Shown here one piece after another: positions 48,141 to 59,735 of a stretch of 64,000 bases of DNA. The notes under the pieces were generated by a model that saw only the letters and a program-made list of their open reading frames with translations, ran no database searches and was not told where the DNA came from. Position numbers and translations under genes: made by a program. Position 1 is the first letter of the stretch; each line of letters begins with the position of its first letter. This DNA comes from Cervus elaphus (lineage: Eukaryota; Chordata; Mammalia; Artiodactyla; Cervidae): contig NC_057843.1 in assembly GCF_910594005.1 (NCBI RefSeq), positions 34,197,001 through 34,261,000 on the forward strand, in the 5' to 3' direction.

Positions 48141-48342
48141 ATTGTTTAGTTGCTTAAGTCATGTCTGATTCTTTTGCAACCCCATGGAACAAAGTCCCAC
48201 CAGGCTTCTCGGTCCATGGGATTTCCCAGGCAAGAACACCTGGAGTGGGTTGCCATTTCCTTCTCCAGGGGATCTTCCCAACCCAGGGAATGTAACTGTG
48301 TCTCCTGCATTGGCAGGTGGACCCCTTACCCCTGAGTCACCT
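48141..48342 (-). mobile_element. Bov-tA SINE
   Basis: Minus-strand SINE. The left end is the GTTTAGTTGCTTAAGTCATGTC tail, and the right end holds the tRNA-derived head (CCTGCATTGGCAGGTGG, CCCCTGAGTCACC). The 6-mer CCTATA flanks it at 48135-48140 and 48340-48345. Confidence 0.9.
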
Positions 48343-48345
48343 ATA

Positions 48346-50062
48346 GAGATGTGTGCAAAAAGAGCAAGGCTATACAGGTTGTTTACAGACCTTCCTTTTT
48401 ATTGATCTTCAAGTATTTGTTTTGGCTGTTCACTGTCCATGCCACAGTTTGCTAAATATTGTGAGTGTCAGCCAAACTGAAATGCAAGTTTTCTATTATT
48501 ATACTTATTGCTACCTCTGCTGGATGTTGAAAAAGTTAAAAAAAAATACAAATTGCATTATGTTATAGAAATATTTGAGAACTATATTGAGAATGATTGT
48601 CTGATTTGAATTGGTAGAATCACCTCTGAGTATAGTAAGATCAATTGTGGACTCTTTTAGCTAGAGTCTTTAGAGCAAAACAAACAACTAAGGAAAAAAC
48701 ACCAAAAACTCATGTTTAATCTACATTGGCTAGTCTAAGTGTTTTCTTGCCTAAAGGTGAGAGGATAGGCAAGATGAGAGGCCTCCTCTCAGCTTAAAAC
48801 TTCCAAGATTCTAAGCTAATGAGGAGCCTTTGAACTTAAAAAGCAACACTCTGATAGATTGAGTTGTTTTGCCAGGAGTGTGTAAAATTAGGTTTAGAAC
48901 CTGCTTTATAGTGATAATTGGTCACGTCAACAATTATGCAACTTTGTGAACCATTATTTTAATTAACATGAAATATACCATTTTTCCCTTAAAGGCTGTG
49001 GCACCTTGTGAAGAGCTGCTCTTGGTTACCTCAAGAGTATGAGATTAAAAGTGGCTAGAGGCTGAGGCAGGGTTATGTTGCCAACATCTTTATGTGGCCA
49101 AATGTTAACTTGCAAAAAAGGCATGTACTTATGTAATTAGAATAATGAAGCAGGATAGAAATTTTTAGATTAAAATCTAGGCATAGATCACCGTCCTATG
49201 TCTATCAGAATGTCAGATAGGTACATTAAATATTTGATGCATAAATATGTCAGTGGTGTACATTTTATGAATGAACTTTTCTGGTAAATTCAATATACTT
49301 TTCATTTATAGGAAGCATGATTATAGAAGCAACACTATGAGCAAAAAATTGTTAAATATATATCTCAAGGTACTTGTCCCTTTAAAACATAAAATATAAA
49401 AATTTAAATGCTTAACACTGTAAATGTGACTGCCATATGCTGTGACCAAATCACATTTTGCTTGAATTACAGCTTTAGAATGTCTAAAGTGCATTTCAAT
49501 TAGTCTGAAAGTTTGGCAAAGAAAACATAAAGTGGCTCAAATGTATTGAATTTTTAAAAATAAGTACTTGGAAGCAATACATTTCCTACAATGAAATTTG
49601 AAAATCAGAATCTAATGAAATTAGAAAACTTGGTCAGAAATATAAGGACATAATAAATGAGGGTAATTATAAAATATAGAAATTTCGACATTTCTTTTTT
49701 ATTGTTGCTCTTCTATTTAAGAAATAAATTGTTTAATTTCATTTAAGGGCATATCTATTTTTTCTTTGAAATGAGAAGATTATTGATTTAGGTAAAATGT
49801 CAACAATTTGATTTATTATTTAAAATTGAAGTTTTATGATTCCAGTTGTCAAAATGAAATATGATTGGTGTGTAGGTTCCTTCATGAGAAGTTCTCCTAT
49901 TTCCATTGTCACTATTAGCTCTGTGATAAGTTCAGCTAAAACGGCCAGTTGTTTCTTTTGACATTTAGTAATATAAATATCATATATATGTATTTGTTGG
50001 CTTATGTGCGTGTGTGTATACATATATATAATCAATCAGTAAATTAAGATATCCCTGTGGCA
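48346..50062. other. Unassigned AT-rich sequence
   Basis: No gene or named repeat. An AT/GT dinucleotide-rich patch lies at about 49978-50031. Confidence 0.5.
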
Positions 50063-50109
50063 ATGATGCAAAAGAGTTGGACATGACTTAGCAACTAAAC
50101 AGCAGCAAC
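50063..50109 (+). mobile_element. Short BovA/Bov-tA 3' end fragment
   Basis: GATGCAAAAGAGTTGGACATGACTTAGCAACTAAACAGCAGCAAC is the terminal about 45 bp of a ruminant SINE or BovB. Too short to say which. Confidence 0.75.
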
Positions 50110-50186
50110 AGAACTGTCATATTGCCTTTGGGCTATGAAAGAAAAGAAAGATTAAATGTACAGAGGCACTGAATCAGAGTACTTAA

Positions 50187-50194
50187 TACTTGAT
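50187..50194. repeat. Target-site duplication of L1, left copy
   Basis: TACTTGAT here and at 51331-51338. Confidence 0.65.
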
Positions 50195-50573
50195 TATTTT
50201 TTTAAACTGAGGTGTAATTAATTACCAATATTATATTAATTTCTGGTGTGCAGCATAATAATTCACAATTTAGAGGTTATACTCCATTTATAGTTGCTAT
50301 AAAATATTGGCTGTATTCTCTGTGTTGTACAATCTATTCTTGTTACTCATTTATTTTATACATAGTAGTTTATACCTCTTAATCCCTTGCCCCATTTTGC
50401 CTCTCCACCTCTTCCTTCACCACTCTAGTTTTTTCTTTATATTTTTGAGTCTCTTTTTTTTATATTCATTAGTTTGTTTTATTATTTACATTCCACATAT
50501 AAGTGATATCATGATATCATACAGTACTTGTCTTTCTCAGTCTGATTTATTTCATTTAGCCTGATACCCTCTA

Positions 50574-50733
50574 GAATCTGCTTGCAGTGTGGGAGACCTG
50601 GGTTCAATCTCTGGGTTGGGAAGATCCCCTGAGGGAATAGCTACCCACTCCAGTATTCTATCTTGGAAAATCCCATGGACTATATAGTCTATCGTGTTGC
50701 AAAGAGTTGGACACGACTGAGCAACTTTCACTA
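50574..50733 (+). mobile_element. Bov-tA SINE, 5' truncated, nested in L1
   Basis: Begins inside the tRNA-derived part at GAATCTGCTTGCAGTGTGGGAG, so the A-box half of the head is missing, and ends at GACACGACTGAGCAACTTTCACTA. GATACCCTCTA flanks it exactly (50563-50573 and 50734-50744). The L1 text reads through the site when the SINE and one duplication are ignored. Confidence 0.94.
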
Positions 50734-50803
50734 GATACCCTCTAAGTCTATCCATGTTTTTGCAAATGGCAAAATCATTTCTTTTATGACTAAGTAGTAT
50801 TCC

Positions 50804-50805
<2 letters not shown>

Positions 50806-50836
<31 letters not shown>

Positions 50837-50844
50837 CACACACA
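50806..50844. repeat. (GT)n microsatellite with adjoining (AC)n
   Basis: Fifteen uninterrupted TG units (50806-50835) followed by ACACACACA, inside the L1. Likely to be length-polymorphic. Confidence 0.95.
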
Positions 50845-51338
50845 TGTGTCAGATTTTCTGCATTCATTCATCTGTTGATGAGCACTTAGGTTATTGCTGT
50901 ATGTTGGTAATTATAAATTACGCTGCTGTGAATATTGGGGTGCATGTATCTTTTTGAATTAGTGTTTTCAGTTTTTTTGGACATATACCCAGAAGTGGAA
51001 TTGCTGGGCTTTTCTCTGTATCCTAGTCAACATTTGTTATTGGTGTTCTTTTTGATGATAGTCATTCTGACAGGTGTGAAGTGATATCTCATTGTGGTTT
51101 TAATTGGTATTTGTCTAATGATTAATGGTTTTTAACATCATTTCATGTGCTTATTTTCCATCTTATACCTTCTTTGGAAAAGTGTTTATTCAGATCTTCT
51201 TTTTAATCAGGTTGTTGGTTTTGTTCATGTTGAGTTATAACAGCTATTTATATATTTTGGCTACTAACCAATATATACATTATATATATAAATCAGTCAT
51301 ATTATTTGCAAATATTTTCTCCCATTCAAGTACTTGAT

Positions 51339-51538
51339 ACTTTAAATATCATAGATGTGTCAGTCTGCTTGCTAGATCCTAAGACCTACACAGTTACAAT
51401 TTGATAGTTCCCATGGAAATAGATAACTCCACCCATCAGAATTCTGGTCTATAAGCCATTTGTGAGAAAAAAATAAAATACTGCAATCCAAGTTCCAATC
51501 CTTCCAGTCATTTATGATAGAAGGATAAACCTCTCCAC
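51339..51538. other. Unassigned short interval
   Basis: Nothing recognised between the L1 and BovB copy 11. Confidence 0.5.
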
Positions 51539-52070
51539 ATTTGCTCCTTGGAAGAAAAGCTATGACTAATCTACACAGCATATTAAAAAGTAGAGACATT
51601 ACTTTACCAGCAAAGGTCCATCTAGTTAAAGCTATGGTTTTTCCAGTAGTCATGTATGGATGTGAGAGTTGGACTGTGAAGAAAACTGAGCACCAAAGAA
51701 TTGATGATTTTGAACTGTGGTGTTGGAGAAGACTCTTGAGAGTCCCTTCGACTGCAAGGAGATGCAACCAGTCCATCCTAATGGAAATCAGTCCTAATAT
51801 TCATTGGAAAGACTGATGCTGAAGCTGAAACTCCAATATTTTGGCCACCTGATGGGAAGAACTGACTCATTGGGAAAGCCCCTGATGCTGGGAAAGATTG
51901 AAGGCAGGAGTAGGAGGGGACAACAGAGGATGAGATGGTTGCATGGCATCACCAACATGATAGACATGAGTCTGAGTAAGCTCTGGAAGTTGGTGATGGA
52001 CAGGGAAGCTTGGTGTGCTAGTCCATGGAGTCACAAAGAGTTGGACATAACTGAGTGACTGAACTTACTG
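51539..52070 (+). mobile_element. BovB LINE copy 11, 3' part
   Basis: Plus-strand BovB from TTGCTCCTTGGAAGAAAAGC through the complete 3' end (GACATAACTGAGTGACTGAAC). 5' truncated within the ORF. No clear target-site duplication was found. Confidence 0.94.
51541..52058 (+). pseudogene. BovB ORF C-terminal remnant (copy 11)
   Basis: Two overlapping plus frames cover the last third of the BovB protein. 51541-51816 has LLGRKAMTNL, ILKSRDITLPAKVHLVKAMVFP and the YGCESW block, then a frameshift near 51800. 51804-52058 continues with KLQYFGHLMGRTDSL, GKIEGRSRRGQQRMRWL and a disturbed terminus, where the usual AVHGV text is replaced because of a small deletion near 52015. All reverse-transcriptase catalytic motifs lie upstream of the truncation, so this is inert. 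Confidence 0.9.
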
Positions 52071-54314
52071 ACTGATGTTAAATCTATAGTTTGATTTTAT
52101 GTAATTTTAAGTCTCCCATCAAATCACTATTTGGTTATGTGAGACAGCGTAGCATGTTCATGTTGATTCTAGTCCCTCTACACTAATGATGAATGAGACT
52201 TTCAAATCCTATCTCCTGAGTTCCAACCCAACCCATGTAGCAATTTATTAATGTAGTGAAGAATGTAACCATATCCCAGTTGTCCTTTATTTGAATTGAA
52301 AATTTGGGCTCATACAGTTTCATTCCTGTCAAAACGAAGCCAAATCTTTGGAGAAGACATCAGTTGTTTTCATGTTAAAATATGTATTCCCTTTTCTGTT
52401 AAGTGAATACTGTTTGAAAACACTTTCCCTTCCACTGTATCAGGTCACTTTTTGCTGTACTTGTAAGATCTAGTAGTAAAGGATGCATAAAACACTGAAA
52501 TAATAATCATGGTGAAAGATACTGGTTGCTGAAAACTCCTATTTGCTGCAGATTGGATATTATATTTGGCTGGCTAATGTGATTCCCAGAGTGGGAATAA
52601 ACTAACATATAAAATTTGATAGACTTTCCAAAGTTAAGGTGATCAACTTAAGAGCAGGAAAAGCATGACCAACATGGAAACTTTTATGAATACAAGTAAT
52701 AAAACATATTAATAAGTGTGTCTGTTGCTATGTTAGACTTCAGGCATATCATGCAAAAAAGTTCATTTTTAACACTGAGAAATATATATTCACAAGGAAC
52801 TGAATATTAGACAAAATTTGATAACTTTGTTTCTGTACTTCAACAACTTAAAATTGAAAGGATAGAAAAATGTAAAACTATATATAAAAAATAAATAGTA
52901 AGAGGATTAATCACAATCTTTCACTATTTTTCCTTTTACTACACTTTGATTGTAAATTGGCGATCTCTTAGAAATGAGAGGGAGTAGATGATAGGAAACA
53001 GACCTTAAGCATGATAGTACTACACATGCTGGGATTTTTCTTTTCTTGGTCTCCTTTGTCTATCTGCCCCACTGTGACACATACACTCCCTCACTCACTC
53101 TTCCATCCACCCTCTCATCTAAGGGAAACTGGAAAATACATCACAGAGTAAAGCAAAGTCTGGATTTGTAAATACAACCTTTTGCTGTTTTATTATGTGA
53201 TCATGGCTGTTGCTTGTCTAATTTTATACTTCAGCGATTTGGTGATGCCTCCCTACCTGCTTCTTAAAGCAAATATCCAAGGGAATGTTGTTCTCAGCTT
53301 AATCACCCCACAATTGGGACAGCAAGGCAGACAGCTGAATTAATAGCAGTACCTGTGTGTCAATCTGAAGGGGCCATGAGAAAGAACTACTGTTCACATT
53401 TAATCTCTTAGAAACTAGATGCCAGAAATGATATTTTGTTTATCTTTCAATAGTCTGTCCCTTAAAGCATAGTGTCTGAAAATCATATTTGAATCTCTTA
53501 AACTGCACAAGGAATAACAAAGAAAATGGATACAACCACTCTTTCCTCTTTGCTGGACAACTGACAGGAGCTATTAGTAAAGGGCGTGGAGGCAAGAGAA
53601 GGTGTCTCTTAGTATTTAGAATTCACAGATTCCAGGAAAGTGGCAACATTTCCATCTGTGTTTGCCATCTGCTGTGTTACTTGCTAGACACCCAATGTGT
53701 AGGTACTGTTGCTGTTCCTATTAGATTTTTAGGGTCACCAGTCTATGTTTTGCAGAAGCTAAAAGAATACATCATGTAGGGAGATCAGAAGGGAAGAGGA
53801 TAAGAAAGGGCTTTGAACATAAGGGAAAAGGATTTGTACAATAAACAACTAGCAGAAAGTACCCTGAAAGAGTTGCTACCTAGTTTTATTGTTGGGTTGT
53901 TTTTGTTTTGCTTCTACATTAATTAAATTAACAATTTGGGAGGAGGATTCTGACTTTATCTGCATCCTTCAATCAAAAATAACTTCAAAGTCATGCTAGA
54001 AGCTTTAAATACATAATTTTATGATGATGAGTTCTGGTGAACCATTTATTGCCTTCTGCAAAATCTTTTAGTTACAAATACATGAATATGAATATCCAAG
54101 ACTATGACAAATGAGGACTATTATTTCACATTTCAAATGGATATAAGTTCCTTTCTTGGCTGCATAATTCACTGGCAGAAATGACTAAAATTCTTGAGCT
54201 CTACTTCTAAACTCTTTTTTCTCTTATAAATTCCAAAAGATGCCTGAAGGTAGAATTATAATATAGAAGCTATTTTGAAGTTCTTCATAGTTCTAAGATG
54301 GAGCATCTACTCAC
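52071..54314. other. Unassigned sequence, 2.2 kb
   Basis: No gene or named repeat. The 96-codon plus frame at 53489-53779 has no recognisable motif. Confidence 0.5.
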
Positions 54315-54660
54315 TCATTCTTTTTAAGTCAGATATTTATTGAGAGTCTACTATTTACAGATCATGATCCCAAATATTGAAGACATGGTAATAAACAAAA
54401 TATGGACATTATATTTCAAAGGGACAGATAATAGAGAAGTAAGCAAGTTAATAAATTGTGATAAGTACTATGATGAATCAAAACAAGGTAATTTTATTAA
54501 AAAGTATTCTATGAAGGAGAAATAATGTGAAGGTCTTTATTTAAATATGATGGTCAAAGGGGCTGAGGAAATAATATGTAAATTGAGATTTGAAGGACAA
54601 GAGGTCACCCATGAGAAGAACCAAGAGAGGTTCATGTATCAGTAGAAAGGTCCTAGGCTC
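54315..54660 (-). mobile_element. L2 LINE 3' remnant
   Basis: In plus orientation: GATATTTATTGAGAGTCTACTATTTACAG, CATGGTAATAAACAAAATATGGACATTATA, GACAGATAATAGAGAAGTAAGCAAGTTAATAAATTGTGATAAGTACTATGATGAA, then GAGATTTGAAGGACAAGAGG. This follows antisense L2 (TTTATTGAGCACCTACTATGTG...AATAAACAAGTAAATAA...GTGATAAGTGCTATGAAGAA...GAGACCTGAATGA) along its length. Confidence 0.7.
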
Positions 54661-57500
54661 CTATCTAGGTCTTTGTTGGAGTGACATTAGTTAACTAGAG
54701 TCCTGGATTTTTTTGTGAACTATGTTCCCACAAAAAATCATAAGAGAAAGTGACATTGAGCTGTTGACCCATAGGTTCTGGAAGGAGGCATACAGCATGT
54801 CTGGAGCGGCCACACAGAGCAACAGGATCTGGGACACACATTTATTAAGATCCTTGGGTGGAGTAGCTAGGCATTATCCAGATAAGGTCTGATTGGTCCA
54901 TTCAAACTAAAAGGAACAGTGTTTGGTAAGCTTAAATGAGGTTCCTGGTGCTTTGGATGGAATGATCTTAAGAGGCTGATCTTTAGGAAGAGCTAGAGGT
55001 GTAGCCCTGAGTGGTGACAGATCCAACATAATTTTTTTTTTTTTTAATAAGACCTGAGCTTCTGTCTTGGAATTTTGTATGAATATATATTTATGTAGTA
55101 AATCTGGACTACTTGTGCCAGGGTTGTTATGTACAGTGGAGAGGGGCTTATGGATAAGAGGTAAAGAGAAAATTTGGGGGTATAAAACAGGTGCCTGTGG
55201 TGGTGAGAACAATGAGGGAAATAGGGTCTGTCATGGATACATCATGTGGAAAGCAAAAGCTGTCATGTAGTACATTGAGCCATGATCATAGATAGCATCA
55301 AGAGGTCCCTAACCTGAGGATCTAAGCTGGTCTCATTAGGGGTGTTGCAGAAAATGCCTTATTGTGGCTGGTGTGGTTGAGAATACATAATATGGTCTGC
55401 CAGAACATGAAATAGCTAATGCAGCTCGGCAGTTGGCAGGGAACTTAAGATTTTGCAAACATTTCGGTTGAGGCAAGTTTCATGAGGCCAGCAGTAGGTA
55501 CTTCAGATAAACAGAATTTGTAGGGTTCATCAACTGGAGGCAGTTTTGCCGCTTGGTCCCTGGGTTGCAGTCACCAGTCATTCATTTTCCTCCTCGTGGA
55601 CAGGAGATAAGGGGTGGGCAGAACCCCAGAGTCCAGTTCAGTTGGGGCACATTAACTTCCTTGTAATTGTTGACTGAAAAAACGTACAACCCAAAGGTTA
55701 AAGTTATATTTGGCAGACGTTCTTAGGACTTTAAGCCCAGACATAGCATCTCAGATATTGAAACACTGTCCCAAAGAGGAAGGATAAAGCCGGAATATAT
55801 AGGAGTTTGTTGCACCAAAACCAGGTAGTTGGAACATCAAAAAATTGGCATTAATAAAAGGAAACCAGATATCCCAAGTTAAGAAATTGAGTGTTTTTCT
55901 CTCTGTGGGAAGATCTAAGAGTGTGGGCTCACTGAAAGTATTCCTTTGATATGCACTCCAGCTGTCTGGGGCCAGCATCCTGCGTTTCCTTATCTTGAGT
56001 TTCCTCCGGGTGCACCTTTGCGGGTGATCACAGCAGTTGGCATCCTGTTTCTACCCTGAGTTTCCTCAGAGCTACCCATCCTGGTGCCTATAATGTCATG
56101 GCTTAATGGCTGCAGCATCCTTTGTTTACTGGCGATACTTCAGTTCTCATCATTCTCTTTAGTTGTAGCCTCACATCTGAGATGCGGTTATCCCCGACAG
56201 CGTTCTTTTGGGCTACATACAGAGACATTGTCTGATGCGTGGTTGTGCTTAGAAGTGACTAAGGCCAGTCAAGGAGGTGGGTGGTCTTTCCCAGTGGAGA
56301 TTCATGAAGGACATTAGTGGTTGACTGCTGTTAAATTTTAAATGTATATGCTAGAGGCCTGGCTGAGGATGGACTGATAGTCTGGTCTTTACTACTAGTT
56401 GAGCAGATCTCTGTGAGCTCCATCATGGGTACCTCAGTGCCTGTGATCTAGCTTCGTGGGGACTCCATTAACAATGTGTACACTTTTGGGCACAGTGATG
56501 TCCTAAATGTAGGATGTTTCATGGATGGCAGCTTTATAATCAAGAAATCACTTTGTTAATATTATAGTAAGATCATTAGAATTCAAACCTGCCAGCTAGA
56601 TGGGTCTGATTTGGTTACATGGGGAGAGCCATTCTGACTACAATAAAATCTGAGGCATGGTACAAGGAGGGAGTGGCTGGTTTAGACATGGCTGCTATTG
56701 TCACTGTCAAATACAGAGGGATGTGAGCTCTGGGTCAGAATCCACACCTCACAGCACATTGGCTGAAGCCCTTTTAACAGGGCCAGCCAGCACCTGGCAC
56801 TCAGCCATCCTGAGATACATTGGAACGCCTGGCTGATTTTTCTTCAGCTTCTCTCCTGCGACAGGGCTGGGCCTGAGTGTTCAACTGGCAACCCTATTAT
56901 CCAGGCTATACACAATAAGAGCAATAGCCACAACGAAGGATTTATTTGCATTTAACTAGCTTACCTGCTGGAGTTAGAGGCAGAGGATTGCTAATACTTT
57001 GGGGCAGTAGGTCATTTACCTTTTGCCTAAGGTGGGAATAGGCTTTCTGGGTTTGCATTGCCTGATAGTGACCTCTGGGATTCCAGGATGCCTTTGCCAA
57101 TTTCATTTCCTAGTGTGACTGACATTCAATAGGTAGTGGACCTCTTTTCCTCTTTTTGAGATCCATACAGCTCTGCTTGAAGGTCCTGGAGCTAAAATGT
57201 GGATCTCTTGCCACATTTTTTATATACTTGGTTTAATCAGCTTTTATAACCTCATGGCAGTAATTGGGCCATTCTTGGGGACAGTAAAATCTGTCTGTTG
57301 AAGATCTTCAAGCAATTTGGTGGCAGCTCATCCCCTTGGGCTCTCTGTTTTAAGAGGGTCATATTGTATACTCCTATTTACTATACTATTTAGCATCCTT
57401 AGTGTTTAATATCTAACCCTCACCTTAGGCTTGGAACCTTGATCTGAGCCAAGAATTCTAACCTAGAGGACAGAACTACTTTCATGAAGCCAGGCAGCTC
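54661..57500. other. Unassigned block, GC-richer than its surroundings
   Basis: About 2.8 kb without a BovB, SINE or L1 that I can see, visibly richer in G and C than both flanks. Minus-strand frames at 55212-54907 (101 residues, Pro-rich) and 55978-55751 (75 residues) are the most protein-like, but I recognise no domain. On the minus strand a CCAATCAG-like box (plus 54888-54897, CTGATTGG) lies about 45 bp upstream of an AATAAA (plus 54841-54846), which could be part of a degraded LTR but is weak. Two similar pieces, GCATCCTGCGTTTCC...GAGTTTCCTCC near 55976 and GCATCCTGTTTCTACCCTGAGTTTCCTCAG near 56040, form an imperfect tandem repeat. An old endogenous retrovirus or a decayed retropseudogene are both possible. 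Confidence 0.4.
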
Positions 57501-59510
57501 TCTAGAAATAATGCTGATGTTTGCAGTTTTGCAGAATTTTGAAGGTAGGGGTGAATGGGTATTTTTGTGGCTCGAATCCTACCTTTCACCATGCTTTCAG
57601 AATATTCAAATATGCCCAAATAGTTAGGAACATTTTTCAGACCAATTCTTCCCACCAGTTTTACCTTTATTTTTTCATATTCCTTTATTTCTTATCTGTT
57701 CCGACTTTATTCTCATCCTTAGGTTACCTGCTGAGAGGGGTTGATTTTTCTACATTAATTTCAAAGTCATATTTTGACAATAGAGAATACAATCAACTTC
57801 TCTAAAGTATCTTACAAATTTGCTTGAAGATTTTATAATTATCTTTCCCATTATACAATATTTCCAGTTTTCTTATGCATTATGAAATAAAGGTGTGTAT
57901 TCTTCATCATATAAAGTTAGTCTAGAAAAATAAAACCTTAAGGCAACATATCAAAATTATTAACAAAGAACCCATTTTGAGCATACATCTATGTGGCATT
58001 ATAATAACAGTTTAAATCTTAAGGTACAGAAACATTTTTGTTTTCTTTATTATAATGAACATGTCTAAGAAAATAATTTCCCCATTTTATATGTGTGTGT
58101 GTGTGTATAATAGTTCAAATTTTTACTGAAGCTTCATATTACTGAATGATTTTTTACCATGAATCATAGGTAGATGGTTAACTTGAAGGAATTTTATATC
58201 CTGAAAGTATTTTAAGGTTTAAATGTTTACTAATCTTCATTTTTTAAAAATTTAGAATAAAGTCTGGCTAAATTCAACAAATACTTTGAAAGCACAATTC
58301 GCCTCCCCCAAATATTTAAACATAATGTATAATAATAATATGATGTAATGCTTATTTATTAGTGACATATGCTTTTTACTTCAAAATTAATTCATACTTA
58401 TGATGATCTAAAACTACATACTTTCTGGAAACATTACAAATGATAGTGATAGGAATATAATTTACAGTAATAGTAGTCTGCTCTATTCTCCCTGTGAAAA
58501 AAATTCCCTGGGGTAGGACAGAAGGGAACATATCCAATTTGTTGCAGTCACAACTTTTTTTTCCCTATATTTGTGTAAAAGTAGTTAAAACTATGTGCTT
58601 GGAAAACAACTAGATATGTGGGAAAAGTTTGAATGGTTACTTACTAGAATTAAATATACATGTCTTACAAATGACAGTTTACATGAAAACATCTCTAAAA
58701 TACACATCACAGTGAAATTTTTGTAAGGAAAGGGGGAAAACAATTGAACTACCCAAAACATTCTCTAGAGCAGGAAGTACATAGTGCTTGAAATGTATGT
58801 GTAACTTCATTGATTGTTCTGATGTTCAGAATGTTTAAATGTCTATTTTTTAAATGTGAAGGCTGAGATATATATATAGCATAGAGTTATATTTTCTGTC
58901 AATATTAAACTGTCACTCCAATTAATTCCAGTACTGAATCAAATAGAAGTTACAGTTGTGCTCAAGAGAACACTTTGGTAAAACTTCTTTGAATCCTAGA
59001 ACTAATTAGAAAAATGGATTAACATGAAGGAATATATTGAATTGATATGGTTTCTTCTGCAGTAAAAGTTTACATGTGGCATATAATTTCAAATCTACTA
59101 AACTTTTAGCACTAATCTTAGACATTGATTCACATTTGCAAATCTTACCTTCATAATGAACCCAATGTTATTAAGCTAGGAAGGGTAATAGAGTAAATAA
59201 ACATCAGTTGCTTTACTTTCAATCTTCTTTTCCTTTCCTTTGTCCTGCCTCACCTATTACTTCACTCATTCATGACCTTACTGCTGTCCTTTTTTGGATA
59301 GGTTGTTTACAGATCCCAGGAGATAGTCCATTGACTTTGCACAGACTGTTTTACTATGAGACTGGAAATGCCATTTGAACATAGTTTTTCAAATCTGTCA
59401 TATATTATCGTTCTCATAGACTGTGATATATAACAGTCTTTTGCTAATCACTACTTATTAAGTTGCTTTTTCTCCCCTTTTCCTTTCTCCTTTCTTTTGG
59501 AAATATAATA
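57501..59510. other. Unassigned AT-rich sequence
   Basis: No gene or named repeat. A short (TG)8 array lies at about 58092-58107. The 94-codon plus frame 57521-57805 has no motif. Confidence 0.5.
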
Positions 59511-59735
59511 CGTTAGTAAAGAGCTTGAGGTCTGGAATAAAACTTCAGGAGTTCAAATTCCAACTCCCAAATTCATCAGCTGCATGACTTTAGAAAATTT
59601 ACCTAACACTTTTCTTCCTCAAACCCTTCATTTATAAAATGGAAACAGAAATTTGAAAAGAGTAGATGAGATAATACATGACTTTTTACAAGCATAGACC
59701 ATAATAAGCACTTAATAAATTTTAGCTGCTAACTA
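59511..59735 (+). mobile_element. MIR SINE, nearly full length
   Basis: ACGTTAGTAAAGAGCTTGAGGTCTGGAATAAAACTTCAGGAGTTCAAATTCCAACTC is the tRNA-derived head. It is followed by the core CAGCTGCATGACTTTAGAAAATTTACCTAACAC, CATTTATAAAATGGAAACAG, GAGATAATACATG, and the 3' end AATAAGCACTTAATAAATTTTAGCTG. Old mammalian-wide SINE; this is the best-preserved MIR in the window. Confidence 0.9.

Larger units (their letters stand above)
50195..51330 (-). mobile_element. L1 3' part, 5' truncated, with nested Bov-tA
   Basis: Minus-strand L1 (cetartiodactyl or older type, more diverged than L1-BT). Plus-sense landmarks run in order: T-tract, CTGGTGTGCAGCATAATAATTCA, TTCCACATATAAGTGATATCATGATATCATACAG, CTAAGTCTATCCATG, TATTCCATTG, GGGGTGCATGTATC, ACATATACCCAGAAGTGGAATTGCTGG, CTCATTGTGGTTTTAATTGG, CAAATATTTTCTCCCATTC. 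A Bov-tA interrupts it at 50574-50733. A (GT)15 array replaces the usual TATATATGTACCACA text. Confidence 0.88.

Noticed and set aside
54841..54897. Calling a full LTR at 54.7-55.0 kb from CCAAT and AATAAA boxes
   Set aside because: The boxes are only about 45 bp apart with no TATA box between them, and no LTR ends or second LTR were found.
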